A DNA stretch of 64,000 nucleotides from Alphaproteobacteria bacterium (GTDB lineage: Bacteria; Pseudomonadota; Alphaproteobacteria; UBA9219; RFNS01), in contig JBBCGY010000001.1 of assembly GCA_037200005.1 (NCBI GenBank), positions 664,416-728,415 on the forward strand, written 5' to 3'. The notes under the pieces were generated by a model. That model was given only the letters and a program-made list of their open reading frames with translations, had not been told where the DNA came from and did no database searches. Below, piece by piece: positions 36,481 through 45,264 of this stretch (the stretch's first letter is position 1; every line of letters starts with the position of its first letter). A program made the translations under genes and the position numbers.

Positions 36481-36672
36481 TCAGGACGGCGAGGGGTTGT
36501 TCTCGTGGCATGGTATTAGCTTGAGAGGCATGGGCGGCATACGACGCGGCGCGAACAGCGGCGGGCCGAGCGGAAACCGCTCCATCACCACATCCCGCAG
36601 TGGTTTATATGAACAGGCTGTGATCGCAATGGCAGCACTTGCCGCGAAAGCTATGATCCTATGTCCTTGCAT
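36481..36672 (-). CDS. small predicted lipoprotein
   Basis: A 63-residue peptide with a basic start (MQGHR), hydrophobic core and lipobox ITAC with Cys20. The mature part is 44 residues, proline-rich (FPLGPPLFAPRRMPPMPLKL). Its stop is one base after the smpB stop on the opposite strand. Supported only by the lipoprotein signal and its snug placement; it could be a chance frame. Confidence 0.45.
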   Translation of the reverse strand: MQGHRIIAFAASAAIAITACSYKPLRDVVMERFPLGPPLFAPRRMPPMPLKLIPCHENNPSPS

Positions 36673-36728
36673 GGCAATTCAGTCATCGGAAGCATTGTGA
36701 ACGGGCGGCCAGACTCGAAAATCATGGC

Positions 36729-36757
36729 CGGATGACAAGAAACATCCCTGTCATCCG
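36729..36757. repeat. 9-bp inverted repeat
   Basis: CGGATGACA, an 11-base loop, then TGTCATCCG, located just downstream of the NYN-domain gene on its strand. It could form the stem of a transcription end, but no T-run follows. Confidence 0.5.
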
Positions 36758-36780
36758 ACATCTGACATCCGTCTTCTGCC

Positions 36781-37440
36781 TTAAGCGACTTCTTCTTCCA
36801 TTTCCTGGCGCGCGGTGGCCAGATTTTGTGCCACTTCCTTGAGCGGCGGGCCTGACGGCGCTGAAGAAGGCTGTTGCTGCTGTTGCGGCGGGCTTCCTTG
36901 CTGGCCTGCGTCGCGGCTGCGCGAAATCATCGCCGCGAGATCCTGCAATTCGATGAAGTTGTCGGCCTGGCGGCGCAATTCGTCGGCGACCATCGGCGGC
37001 TGCGAGCGCATCGTGCTGACGACGCTGACCCGGACGCCCTTGCGCTGCACTGCTTCGACCAGGCGGCGGAAATCGCCGTCGCCGGAGAAGATGACGATAT
37101 GCTCGACCCGGTCGGACATTTCCATGACATCGATGGCAAGCTCGATATCCATGTTGCCCTTGATCTTGCGGCGGCCGAAGGCATCGGTGAATTCCTTGGT
37201 GGGCTTGGTCACCATCGTGTAACCATTATAATCCAGCCAATCCACGAGCGGACGGATCGGCGAGTATTCTTCGTTTTCGACCAGCGCGGTGTAATAGAAG
37301 GCGCGCACCAGACGGCCCTTGTTGGCGAAAAGTTCGAGCAAGCGACGATAGTCGATGTCGAAGCCAAGACCGCGTGCGGCAGCATAAAGGTTGGCGCCGT
37401 CGATAAAGACCGCCATCCGTTCTTCTTTATAGAAAATCAT
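36781..37440 (-). CDS. NYN-domain (LabA/DUF88-like) putative ribonuclease
   Basis: A 219-residue protein with a PIN-like NYN nuclease fold: A-V-F-I-D-G-A-N-L-Y near residue 9 (first acidic residue), K-G-N-M-D-I-E-L-A-I-D near 105, and F-S-G-D-G-D-F near 125, which together supply the metal-binding aspartates. The C-terminal 50 residues are a Gln/Pro-rich tail. GAGAGG precedes ATG 37440. Family members are predicted RNases, but no target can be inferred. It is divergent from rpoZ, an arrangement I recall from related alphaproteobacteria. Confidence 0.88.
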   Translation of the reverse strand: MIFYKEERMAVFIDGANLYAAARGLGFDIDYRRLLELFANKGRLVRAFYYTALVENEEYSPIRPLVDWLDYNGYTMVTKPTKEFTDAFGRRKIKGNMDIELAIDVMEMSDRVEHIVIFSGDGDFRRLVEAVQRKGVRVSVVSTMRSQPPMVADELRRQADNFIELQDLAAMISRSRDAGQQGSPPQQQQQPSSAPSGPPLKEVAQNLATARQEMEEEVA

Positions 37441-37479
37441 AAGACCTCTCGTAATCAATGACACGGACTAGAATACCAA

Positions 37480-37519
37480 TTCCATCCAAGTCGAATCAAA
37501 ATATCCAATTCGGATGGAA
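37480..37519. promoter_or_regulatory. inverted repeat between the NYN gene and rpoZ
   Basis: TTCCATCC (37480-37487) and GGATGGAA (37512-37519) with a 24-base spacer, in the 294-base divergent gap. It might be a regulatory site for either gene; no regulator can be named. Confidence 0.35.
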
Positions 37520-37734
37520 CAAGCAAGCGACTCGTACCCAAAACATGCAGGCGAAACAATCGCCGAATTCTTCCATGTCGGAATAATCGGCTTTTTGAAA
37601 GCGCATGAGTCAAAAAAGCTTTACATTTTTCCTGCATTCCGGCTAGCATGTCCGCTTGTGCAAAAACTTCAATGGTTAAGAAGTTTGTCCTATTTGGTTC
37701 TCCCTCGTCAGCGATTTCACCAGAGGTTTAGATT

Positions 37735-38154
37735 ATGGCGCGCGTTACTGTCGAAGATTGCATCGTGCAAGTCCCCAACCGTTTCGACCTTGTCATGGTA
37801 GCAGGCGAGCGCGCTCGCGCCATTGCTTCGGGCGCGGTGCTGCAGGTCGATCGCGACCGCGATAAAAATCCGGTGGTTGCTTTGCGCGAGATCGCAGAGC
37901 GGAAGCTCGATCTTGATGGCCTGCAGGAATCCCTGGTCAAGGGCTTGCAGCGGCGCATCGAACCGGATCGTCCGGAAGAAGAAGTGGTCGAACTCATGGT
38001 CGGCGAACAGCAGCAGTGGGTTACCGGCAAGGACGAAGACGAAGCCGCCGAGGAATTCGGTGAATTCGACGAGGAAGCGGAAGGCGAAGTTGAAGCCGCC
38101 AAAGCAGCCGAAGGCGACGCCGCTTTTGAAGACGCCAATACGGACGGCGTATAA
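37735..38154 (+). CDS. rpoZ: RNA polymerase omega subunit
   Basis: Small RNA polymerase subunit that assists assembly and, in many bacteria, forms part of a ppGpp-binding site. The 139 residues begin MARVTVEDC, followed by the conserved V[15 protein letters not shown] and N-P-V-V-A-L-R-E-I. The C-terminal third is a long acidic, low-complexity tail (from about residue 98), common in alphaproteobacterial omega. A RelA/SpoT-domain gene follows 89 bases downstream, where the full-length rsh would usually be expected. Confidence 0.97.
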   Translation: MARVTVEDCIVQVPNRFDLVMVAGERARAIASGAVLQVDRDRDKNPVVALREIAERKLDLDGLQESLVKGLQRRIEPDRPEEEVVELMVGEQQQWVTGKDEDEAAEEFGEFDEEAEGEVEAAKAAEGDAAFEDANTDGV

Positions 38155-38243
38155 TCAACCGGTTGTTTGTATGAGGAAGCATGCCGCGGGATTCGGCGCG
38201 ATATAAGAAAAAAACGGCAAGTCCTGGACAGGGTATGTGACCA

Positions 38244-39674
38244 ATGTCCGGCCGGGAAGAATCTCACGCTTATCCTTTCCGCTCCGATCCGCTTCACCCT
38301 TACTTTCCCCACGCGGCAATTCTTGAAATTACCGGTCTGAGCGGCGGCGCATCCGTGGGCCGGTTATTTGACGTTTGCCGGGATCAAGGCGCCGATCTTG
38401 AATTGGTGCGCGCCGCGGCGCGTCTTGCTTCTGAAATGTTCGACGCGGGACATCGGAGCGACGCGCTGCCGGTTCATCCGCGGGAGATCGCCATCGGCGT
38501 GGCCGCGCTCGATCTCGATCCCCGCACGCCGACGCGGGCCGAAAGCACGGTTGCCGCGCTGTTCGAGCAAATCGTCGCCCGCAGGCCGGAAACGGCGGAT
38601 GAAATCGGACGGCGGCTTCGCGCGAATCTGACGGCGGCTGCAGGCGGCTTATCCCTTGAACGGTCGGATGCCATCGATACGGCGCTCGATATTGCCGGAC
38701 AGGTTGCGCGCGCGGGGCAACTTTCACGCCAGACTGCCGGAAATGAAGTTTCGCTCCTTCTATTAAGGAATATACAGGAAACGGTTTTGTCCCTGCCGAG
38801 CGAGAGCGTGGCGCCGATCAGAATTGCCGCGACCATGCGGCGTCTCCAAATACTTCCCCGCGCGGGAAGCGCGGAACAAGAGGCTCTTTTGACTGCCGCC
38901 GAGAGGCTCGATATGCCGCTTGCCGCGGATATCGGCTGGTCTCAGGCTCATGATGCGATCCAGGATTCTATCTTCCAGCGGCGCGCCCCGAACGCCCGGC
39001 ATGAAATCATCCAGCAGGTTGAGGCGCGCATGGGATCCGGCTTTTATGAAAATGGAGAGCGGATTATCAGCGAGGGGACCCAGTATATCGAAAAGCTTAT
39101 CAGGGAAGGCGCCGGACCGGATGTCGAAGTGCAGGGACGGCTCAAGCAGCCGGGCGCCATTGCCGGGAAAATGACGCGCAAGGCAATTCCTATCGAAAAA
39201 ATGACCGATTTTCTCGGTTTTCGCATCATCGTGCCCGGCAACGATCCGGCGGATTGCCGCCTGATCGCAGAAATTTTGAAGCAGCGCTTTATTTTTGATG
39301 ACGAGCATACCCGGAACTATTTCAAGAAAGACGATCCCAGGACATCCAAGCCTTACCAGGCGCTGCATCATGTCGGCACGCCATGCGAAACGGCGGATGG
39401 CGTGGAGCCGCCAGCGAGCCTGCGCGGAAAAATGATGGAATTCCAGATCAGGACCGAAACCACGCATTATAACGCCGAAGTCGGCAATGCCTCTCATCGC
39501 GGCTATAAGGAGGATCTCCCTTTGCCGGCTTCGCTGCGCCGGAGGATCGAAAGCATTCGCGAATCTCTGGCGTTGCGGACTGTGGATGCGGGCTTCGAAT
39601 CCGGCATCATGCCCATACGACCCGCTTCGGACGGAGCTGTATCGCGGCCGCCGGCCCTGCGTTACGGATCGTAA
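38244..39674 (+). CDS. divergent RelA/SpoT-domain protein (RSH-like, no active hydrolase)
   Basis: A 476-residue protein. Residues about 276-425 are a RelA/SpoT synthetase-like domain: V-Q-G-R-L-K-Q-P (298-303), T-D-F-L-G-F-R (321-327), Y-Q-A-L-H (371-375), E-F-Q-I-R-T (399-404) and AEVGNASHRGYK (411-422), each aligning with the catalytic blocks of the rsh gene at 48126. The N-terminal 240 residues look like a decayed HD domain: the H-D-x-x-E-D motif is absent, but RLDMPLAADIGWSQAHDAI echoes the RSH linker. TGS and ACT domains are missing. It may make (p)ppGpp or a related nucleotide without degrading it. Directly follows rpoZ. Confidence 0.8.
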   Translation: MSGREESHAYPFRSDPLHPYFPHAAILEITGLSGGASVGRLFDVCRDQGADLELVRAAARLASEMFDAGHRSDALPVHPREIAIGVAALDLDPRTPTRAESTVAALFEQIVARRPETADEIGRRLRANLTAAAGGLSLERSDAIDTALDIAGQVARAGQLSRQTAGNEVSLLLLRNIQETVLSLPSESVAPIRIAATMRRLQILPRAGSAEQEALLTAAERLDMPLAADIGWSQAHDAIQDSIFQRRAPNARHEIIQQVEARMGSGFYENGERIISEGTQYIEKLIREGAGPDVEVQGRLKQPGAIAGKMTRKAIPIEKMTDFLGFRIIVPGNDPADCRLIAEILKQRFIFDDEHTRNYFKKDDPRTSKPYQALHHVGTPCETADGVEPPASLRGKMMEFQIRTETTHYNAEVGNASHRGYKEDLPLPASLRRRIESIRESLALRTVDAGFESGIMPIRPASDGAVSRPPALRYGS

Positions 39675-39741
39675 AAAAACGGCTGACCGGCGCGCTGGCC
39701 GGTGATAGAAGGAGGGGTACAACCCTTTTGCTGGATTTGTA

Positions 39742-40890
39742 ATGCCGCTTTTTCCGTCTTTGCTTGATTTCGAACGCCCGCTGGCCGGGCGGAGAATATT
39801 TGTCACCGGACATACCGGTTTTACCGGCGGCTGGGCGTGCCTATGGCTGAAATCGATCGGCGCGGAGGTTGCAGGGCTGGCATTGCGGCCTGCGACAAAT
39901 CCTGCCCTTTATGACGCGCTCGGACTAAGTGAAGGCATGCAGTCCGTCATGGGCGATATCTGCGATGCCGGTCTTGTCGCCAAGACGATGGGTGATTTTC
40001 AGCCGGAAATCGTTTTGCATCTGGCGGCGCAGCCTCTGGTGCGCCGATCTTACCGCGAGCCGGTCGCGACGTTTCTCGTCAACGCCATCGGCACGGCCCA
40101 TGTTCTGGAAGCGGCGCGATTGACACCTTCGGTCAAGGCTGCCGTCTGCATCACGACGGATAAGGTCTACAAAAATAATGAAGAGTCGAAATCTTTTCGG
40201 GAGAGCGATCCTTTAGGCGGTAAGGATCCCTACAGCGCCTCCAAGGCTGCGGCGGAAATGGTCATCGACAGCTATGCCGCCTCGTTCGGCAAGACGGACG
40301 GATCGGGTCTTGCGATCGCCACCGCGCGCGGCGGCAATATCATCGGTGGCGGCGACTGGTCCGAAGACCGGCTCATACCCGATTATGTGCGCGCCGTGAT
40401 TAATGACGGCAAATTGACCCTGCGTTATCCGCAAGCGACGCGCCCTTGGCAGCATGTGCTTGCGCTGGTGCAGGGCTATATCATGCTGATGGCGGGATTG
40501 CTGCAAGCGCCGGAGCGCCATGCAAGAGCTTGGAATCTTGGGCCGCTCGATCCGCAGGCTTATAGCGTTCGCCAAGTTCTGGAGATTATCGGACAAATAT
40601 GGAAGGCTCCGAAGCTTGAATTCATGGAAAATCCTCTGGCCGAGGCGCAAACGCTGGCTCTCGACAGTTCCCTTGCTCGCGAGGTTCTGGGATGGAATCC
40701 GGCATGGGACACGCGCCGGATGATTGCCGAAACCGCCGCATGGTATAAGGGTTATTATAAAGACCCGAAAAGCACTCACGATCTTACCCTCGGCCAAATC
40801 GAAACATGGCGCGCCGGTTTAATGCAAGGCGTGCCCGCGCCGGCCGGAATCGCGGATCCTATAGCGGAGGGCGTTCGGAAGATCGGATAG
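39742..40890 (+). CDS. rfbG: CDP-glucose 4,6-dehydratase
   Basis: Converts CDP-glucose to CDP-4-keto-6-deoxyglucose with tightly bound NAD. It has 382 residues: the extended-SDR nucleotide motif V-T-G-H-T-G-F-T-G-G-W near residue 20, the family-typical L-H-L-A-A-Q-P-L-V-R-R-S-Y near 93, T-T-D-K-V-Y-K-N near 136, the catalytic D-P-Y-S-A-S-K near 160, and ARGGNIIGGGDWSEDRLIPD near 195. The matching cytidylyltransferase lies three genes downstream, which fixes the nucleotide as CDP. Confidence 0.94.
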   Translation: MPLFPSLLDFERPLAGRRIFVTGHTGFTGGWACLWLKSIGAEVAGLALRPATNPALYDALGLSEGMQSVMGDICDAGLVAKTMGDFQPEIVLHLAAQPLVRRSYREPVATFLVNAIGTAHVLEAARLTPSVKAAVCITTDKVYKNNEESKSFRESDPLGGKDPYSASKAAAEMVIDSYAASFGKTDGSGLAIATARGGNIIGGGDWSEDRLIPDYVRAVINDGKLTLRYPQATRPWQHVLALVQGYIMLMAGLLQAPERHARAWNLGPLDPQAYSVRQVLEIIGQIWKAPKLEFMENPLAEAQTLALDSSLAREVLGWNPAWDTRRMIAETAAWYKGYYKDPKSTHDLTLGQIETWRAGLMQGVPAPAGIADPIAEGVRKIG

Positions 40891-40925
40891 ATGCGTTAGG
40901 GCCAAGGGACTCCGGGAGGGTCGTC

Positions 40926-41474
40926 ATGAAAATTCATTCTCATGCGCTGAAAGATGCGAAACTTATCGAGTGCAGGGGGTTTTCCGACAACCGCGGGCAA
41001 TTCACGCGCATTTTCTGCAGCGATACGATGATGCAAGAGATGGGGCTGTCCAAGCCGCTTAAGCATATCAATCATTCTTTTACGGCGCGTCAAGGCACGA
41101 TAAGAGGGCTTCGTTATCAAACGGCCCCCGCGCTGGAGGCGAAAGTGGTGCGCTGTATCCGGGGCCGTGTTTTCGACGTGATGATCGATCTGCGCAAAGG
41201 TTCGGAAACTTTCCTCAAGACGCAGACGACGGAAATCTCGCGCGCAAACAATCTCGCGGTCTATGTGCCGGAAGGTTTCGCCCATGGGTTCCAGTCGCTC
41301 GAAGACGAGACCGAGGTTATTTACATGACAACGGCGGCGTATAATAAAGAATGCGAGAGATCGGTGCGCTACAGCGATCCGCTTTTTTCCATTCAATGGC
41401 CGTTGCCGGTCGCGGAAATATCGGAGCATGACGATGCTATTCCCTTTTTAAGCGAGAATTTCGAAGGGATATAG
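40926..41474 (+). CDS. dTDP-4-dehydrorhamnose 3,5-epimerase-like (RfbC/cupin) protein
   Basis: A 182-residue RmlC-type cupin that would epimerise the 4-keto-6-deoxy sugar made by the dehydratase. Family marks are F-S-D-N-R-G-Q-F near residue 20, NHSFTARQGTIRGLRYQ near 53 (catalytic-type histidine region), V-R-C-I-R-G-R-V-F-D-V near 78, and Y-V-P-E-G-F-A-H-G-F near 118 (second histidine). The R-x-L-H-x-Q of true RmlC reads R-L-R-Y-Q, so the active-site histidine there is replaced and the chemistry may be partial, such as C3 or C5 only. ATG 40926 follows GGGAGG. Confidence 0.86.
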   Translation: MKIHSHALKDAKLIECRGFSDNRGQFTRIFCSDTMMQEMGLSKPLKHINHSFTARQGTIRGLRYQTAPALEAKVVRCIRGRVFDVMIDLRKGSETFLKTQTTEISRANNLAVYVPEGFAHGFQSLEDETEVIYMTTAAYNKECERSVRYSDPLFSIQWPLPVAEISEHDDAIPFLSENFEGI

Positions 41475-41484
41475 AGGTAAAGCT

Positions 41485-42408
41485 TTGCGGATTCTTTTGA
41501 CCGGCGCGCGCGGCTTTATCGGCTCGCGATTTCTGCTCTTGCTGAAACGGCAAGGCGTGGAATCTATTCTGGCGCTTGGCCGTCATCCTGTCGATGCGGA
41601 CCGGGGTGTCGAGAATATCATCCTGCCGGATCTCACGCTTGAATCCGTTGGCGCGGCCCTGAAGGATAAGCGGTTCGACGGCGTGGTTCATCTGGCGGCG
41701 GCGGGCGTGCATCCCGCCGACCGCAATCCCGAAACCCTGACGGCGATCAATAGCGTGCTGCCGGGTTCCCTGGTTTCTATCGCCGCGTCCTGTGGCTCCA
41801 GGGCTTTCGTGATGGCGGGAAGCAGCGCCGAATATCGCCAGCTTGCCGAGCCGCGAGGGCTTCGGGAAGACGATCCTCTGGAGACCTCCAAGCTGTACGG
41901 CGCGACGAAAGCGGCGGGGGGTATTCTCGCGCTCGCGCATGGCGCGACGGCGGGAATCGGCGTCGGCGTGCTGCGGCTTTTTAACGCCTTCGGTCCCGGC
42001 GAAGCGCCGCACCGGCTGTTGCCTGCGCTTTTCCGGCATTTGTCGTCCGGTAATCGAGTGCCGCTTTCGCCGGGCGCCCAAATCCGGGATTTCGTGTATG
42101 TGGACGATATTTGCGCGGCGCTATGGGCGGCGCTTGAGGCTTTAGCCGAACAGCGCATGCCCAGCGGCGCGTATAATGTCGCGACGGGGCGGGAATGCAG
42201 CGTGGCCGATTTCTCCCGCCTGGTCGCCAGGAGCCTGGGGATGGGAGAGGAAATGCTAGATTTTGGCGCTATGCCGATGCGGCCCGATGATTTACCCTAT
42301 CTAGTCGGTGATTCCTCCGCTCTTGAGAAGCATTGCGGCTGGAAACCGGCATGGACGCTGGAGCGCGGCATTGACGAGGCCGTTGCGGCATTGAAAAGGA
42401 AAGGCTAA
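41485..42408 (+). CDS. NAD-dependent epimerase/dehydratase family reductase
   Basis: A 307-residue extended SDR: G-A-R-G-F-I-G-S-R-F near residue 8, G-V-V-H-L-A-A-A-G-V near 69, a catalytic triad with S-S-A-E-Y (near 113) and K-L-Y-G-A-T-K (near 136), and L-R-L-F-N-A-F-G-P near 162. The start codon is TTG at 41485, with AGAGG seven bases upstream; no in-frame ATG gives the full nucleotide motif. In context it probably reduces C4 of the CDP-linked keto sugar to finish a 6-deoxyhexose. Confidence 0.86.
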   Translation: MRILLTGARGFIGSRFLLLLKRQGVESILALGRHPVDADRGVENIILPDLTLESVGAALKDKRFDGVVHLAAAGVHPADRNPETLTAINSVLPGSLVSIAASCGSRAFVMAGSSAEYRQLAEPRGLREDDPLETSKLYGATKAAGGILALAHGATAGIGVGVLRLFNAFGPGEAPHRLLPALFRHLSSGNRVPLSPGAQIRDFVYVDDICAALWAALEALAEQRMPSGAYNVATGRECSVADFSRLVARSLGMGEEMLDFGAMPMRPDDLPYLVGDSSALEKHCGWKPAWTLERGIDEAVAALKRKG

Positions 42409-42415
42409 GACGAGT

Positions 42416-43450
42416 ATGCCCATGCCGATGAAAGATATTCTTGCCCCCTATCAAGCCGCTGATCTGCCGTCTCCGGTGTCGAATTCCGTTCCCGCCGAAC
42501 TGCCGCTGATTTCCATAACGATTCCCGTTCTTAACGAAGCGGATAATCTCGACGCGCTATATGACAGGCTGGTCAAGCTGTCGGAAAAGATGGCCGACCG
42601 CTGCCGCCTGGAATTCATTTTTACCGACAACCATTCGGATGACGCGACGTGGCAGAAGCTCGGCGCGCTGGCGGTTGACGATGCCCGTGTCCGGGCGATA
42701 CGTTTTTCAAAGAATTTCGGGTTCCAGCGCTCGATCCTGGCGAATTACTTCCATACGTCCGGCAGCGCGGTCATGCAGATTGATGCCGACCTTCAGGACC
42801 CTCCGGAAATGCTGGAGAAGTTTTTCGACCTTTGGCGGCAGGGCTATCATGTCGTCTATGGGGTGCGCCGCAAGCGCCGGGAGGGGCGCGCCTTAACCGC
42901 CCTTCGGAAAATCGGCTACTGGATTATCGACAAGATCGGCGAATATCCCATTCCCCAGGACGCGGGCGACTTCCGGCTGATCGACCGCAAGGTTATCGAG
43001 GCGCTCAAAAAATACCGTTCGTCCAATCCCTATCTGCGCGGCATGATCGCGGGCATGGGCTTCCGGCAGACCGGCGTGCCCTATGAGCGCAGCGCCCGCG
43101 TGGCGGGACAAAGCAAATTCAGCCTTTTCCAGCTGGTGAGCCTGGGGCTGGCCGGGGTTTTCAATCATTCCGTCGTGCCTTTGCGGCTCGCGACTTACGC
43201 CGGAGCGTTTCTGGTGAGCTTAAGCGTGCTCGGCACGCTTTATTACGTGGTGCTGAAGATGCTGGAGCCCGATTTGCCGCAGGGACTTGCCAGCATTCAT
43301 ATTCTGATGCTGTTCGGGATCGGATTCCAGTCGCTGCTGCTGGGCATTCTCGGCGAGTATCTTCTCCGCATATACGTTATCTTGCGCGCCGAGCCGGTGG
43401 CCATCATCGAGCAAAGCCTCAATTTCCAGCCCGAAGAACTGAAACTATGA
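42416..43450 (+). CDS. family 2 glycosyltransferase with C-terminal membrane segments (DPM1/GtrB-like)
   Basis: A 344-residue GT-A enzyme: L-I-S-I-T-I-P-V-L-N-E-A-D-N-L near residue 30, F-I-F-T-D-N-H-S-D-D near 61, and the D-x-D-equivalent M-Q-I-D-A-D-L-Q-D-P-P-E near 118. R-R-K-R-R-E-G-R and G-D-F-R-L-I-D are typical of GtrB/ArnC. Two membrane segments lie at about 236-260 and 275-315. Such enzymes transfer a sugar to polyprenyl phosphate at the inner membrane. It overlaps the next gene by 4 bases. Confidence 0.92.
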   Translation: MPMPMKDILAPYQAADLPSPVSNSVPAELPLISITIPVLNEADNLDALYDRLVKLSEKMADRCRLEFIFTDNHSDDATWQKLGALAVDDARVRAIRFSKNFGFQRSILANYFHTSGSAVMQIDADLQDPPEMLEKFFDLWRQGYHVVYGVRRKRREGRALTALRKIGYWIIDKIGEYPIPQDAGDFRLIDRKVIEALKKYRSSNPYLRGMIAGMGFRQTGVPYERSARVAGQSKFSLFQLVSLGLAGVFNHSVVPLRLATYAGAFLVSLSVLGTLYYVVLKMLEPDLPQGLASIHILMLFGIGFQSLLLGILGEYLLRIYVILRAEPVAIIEQSLNFQPEELKL

Positions 43451-44220
43451 AAGCAGTCATACTCGCAGGCGGTCTCGGCACGCGCATCGCCGAGGAATCC
43501 GACCAGAGGCCCAAGCCCATGGTCGAGGTCGGCGGCAGGCCGCTGCTGTGGCACATCATGAAAAGCTATAGCCATCACGGCATCAAGGATTTCGTGATCT
43601 GCCTCGGCTATAAAGGTTATGTCATCAAGGAATTCTTTTTTAATTACTATCGCCATACAGCCGACCTCGCGATCGATCTGAAATCCGGCGAGCATCGCGT
43701 CATCAATTCCCAGGCCGAAGACTGGACGGTCACGCTGATCGATACCGGCGAGGAAACCATGACCGGCGGGCGGCTGAAGCGGGCGGCGGCGCATCTCGGC
43801 AAGGAAACTTTCTGCCTGACCTACGGCGACGGGCTGTCCGACATCGACATTACCGCGGAGATCGCGTTCCACAAAAAACACGGTAGATCGGCGACCGTCG
43901 CCGCCGTGCAGCCGCCGGGGCGTTTCGGCGTGCTCAATATCGACCCCAGCAACCATGTGATGAGTTTCGAGGAGAAGCCCAGCAACGAGATCGGCTGGAT
44001 CAATGGCGGATTTTTCGTCCTTGAGCCCGATGTCATCAATTATATCGAGGGCGACCGCACATCCTGGGAGCAGGAACCGCTGGCCAGGCTGGCCAAGGAC
44101 GGCAAGCTCGCGGCATTCCATCATCGCGGCTTCTGGCAGCCCTGCGACACGCTGCGCGACAAGCGCGCGCTCGAAAAACTATGGGAAAAAGGCGATGCGC
44201 CCTGGTGCGTCTGGAAATGA
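43447..44220 (+). CDS. rfbF: glucose-1-phosphate cytidylyltransferase
   Basis: Makes CDP-glucose from CTP and glucose 1-phosphate. The 257 residues show M-K-A-V-I-L-A-G-G-L-G-T-R at the start, Q-R-P-K-P-M-V-E-V-G-G-R-P near 20, the family-specific CLGYKGYVIKEFFFNYYRHT near 55, T-Y-G-D-G-L-S-D near 125, and F-E-E-K-P near 177. It supplies the substrate for RfbG upstream. Start and stop overlap neighbours by 4 bases on both sides. Confidence 0.96.
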   Translation: MKAVILAGGLGTRIAEESDQRPKPMVEVGGRPLLWHIMKSYSHHGIKDFVICLGYKGYVIKEFFFNYYRHTADLAIDLKSGEHRVINSQAEDWTVTLIDTGEETMTGGRLKRAAAHLGKETFCLTYGDGLSDIDITAEIAFHKKHGRSATVAAVQPPGRFGVLNIDPSNHVMSFEEKPSNEIGWINGGFFVLEPDVINYIEGDRTSWEQEPLARLAKDGKLAAFHHRGFWQPCDTLRDKRALEKLWEKGDAPWCVWK

Positions 44221-45243
44221 CCGGCGTTCCAGGAACCGATAAGAGGCGGCGCGGACGCTGGCTTCAGCAATCCGTCGGCATCGCCATCTCCATTGGCTGC
44301 CTTGCTTTTATTTTTTACCGCATAGACCTGAATGAGCTTAAGAGCGCGCTTCTGCAATTCAGGTGGCAGTTTCTGTTTCTCGGCCTGGCGGCGCTGGCTT
44401 TCGACTATGGCATGCGCGTCCGGCGCTGGACGCTGATGCTGCGCGCGGGCGGCGCGGATATCGCGACCGGGCAATGCGCCGCGCCGTTTCTCGGCTCGAT
44501 TGCGCTCAATAATGTGCTGCCGTTCCGCGCCGGGGGACGTCATCCGCGCGCTTGTCTTCCCGCTGGCCATCGGGGTGCGCCGCACGACCGCCACCGCCAG
44601 CATGATGCTGGAGCGGCTGATCGATCTCGTCAGTCTGCTGGTATGCCTCGGCCTTGGCATGGCCTTAAGCCCGGAGCTTCATCTGCCGGACTGGCTGAAG
44701 GAAACGCTTCCGCCGCTTGCCATTCTCGCGGGAATGTCGATAGCGGGCATCGTGATTTTTCATCGCCCCGTCGCTTCGCTGATCGCGCGCCTGTCCCTGA
44801 TGGCGTCCGCCCGCGAGCAGGCTCGTATAGCGAAAGCGCTCGATGTCGGCCAGGAAATCATCGAGGGGTTGGGCGCGATGTCCCATCCGCGCTCGCTGGC
44901 GCAGGTCTTGCTGTTGTCCTTGCTGGTCTGGGCAGGCGAGGCCGGGCTCTTTTACGCCTTGATGGTGGGACTCAATCTCGACGCAGGCCCGGTTGCCGCG
45001 CTGATGATCATGGCGATCACGACCCTGTCGACTTTGGTGCCATCGTCGCCCGGCTATGTCGGCCCTTTCCATCTTGCCGCCTTTTCCGGAATCGCGATGA
45101 TCGGAGGCAGTTCCGCGCAGGGCGCGAGCTTTGCCATCCTGGCGCATTTAAGTTTGTGGGTGCCGACGACGCTGGCGGGCGCGGCGGCGATTCTTACCCA
45201 TCCGCAATTGTTCAAACGCGCGCCCGCTCCCGTTGGCGCCTAA
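44217..45243 (+). CDS. lysylphosphatidylglycerol-synthase-TM/YbhN-like membrane protein (frameshifted)
   Basis: About 341 residues if restored, with six or seven membrane segments. The family pattern F-D-Y-G-M-R-V-R-R-W near residue 62, then F-L-G-S-I-A-L-N-N-V-L-P-F-R-A-G near 95, continues in a second frame as D-V-I-R-A-L-V-F and MLERLIDLVSLLV. The glycine/proline motif S-S-P-G-Y-V-G-P-F near 277 is also present. Removing one G from the GGGGG at 44532-44536 joins both parts. Members in sugar clusters are suspected lipid-linked-sugar flippases, which is unproven. ATG overlaps the rfbF stop. Confidence 0.82.
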
Positions 45244-45264
45244 TTCCAGCATCGTGATAGAAGC

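Noticed and set aside
39685-39730. Terminator after the RSH-like gene
   Set aside because: ACCGGC/GCCGGT and GGGT/ACCC stems are short and the T-run is only four bases; not strong enough to call.
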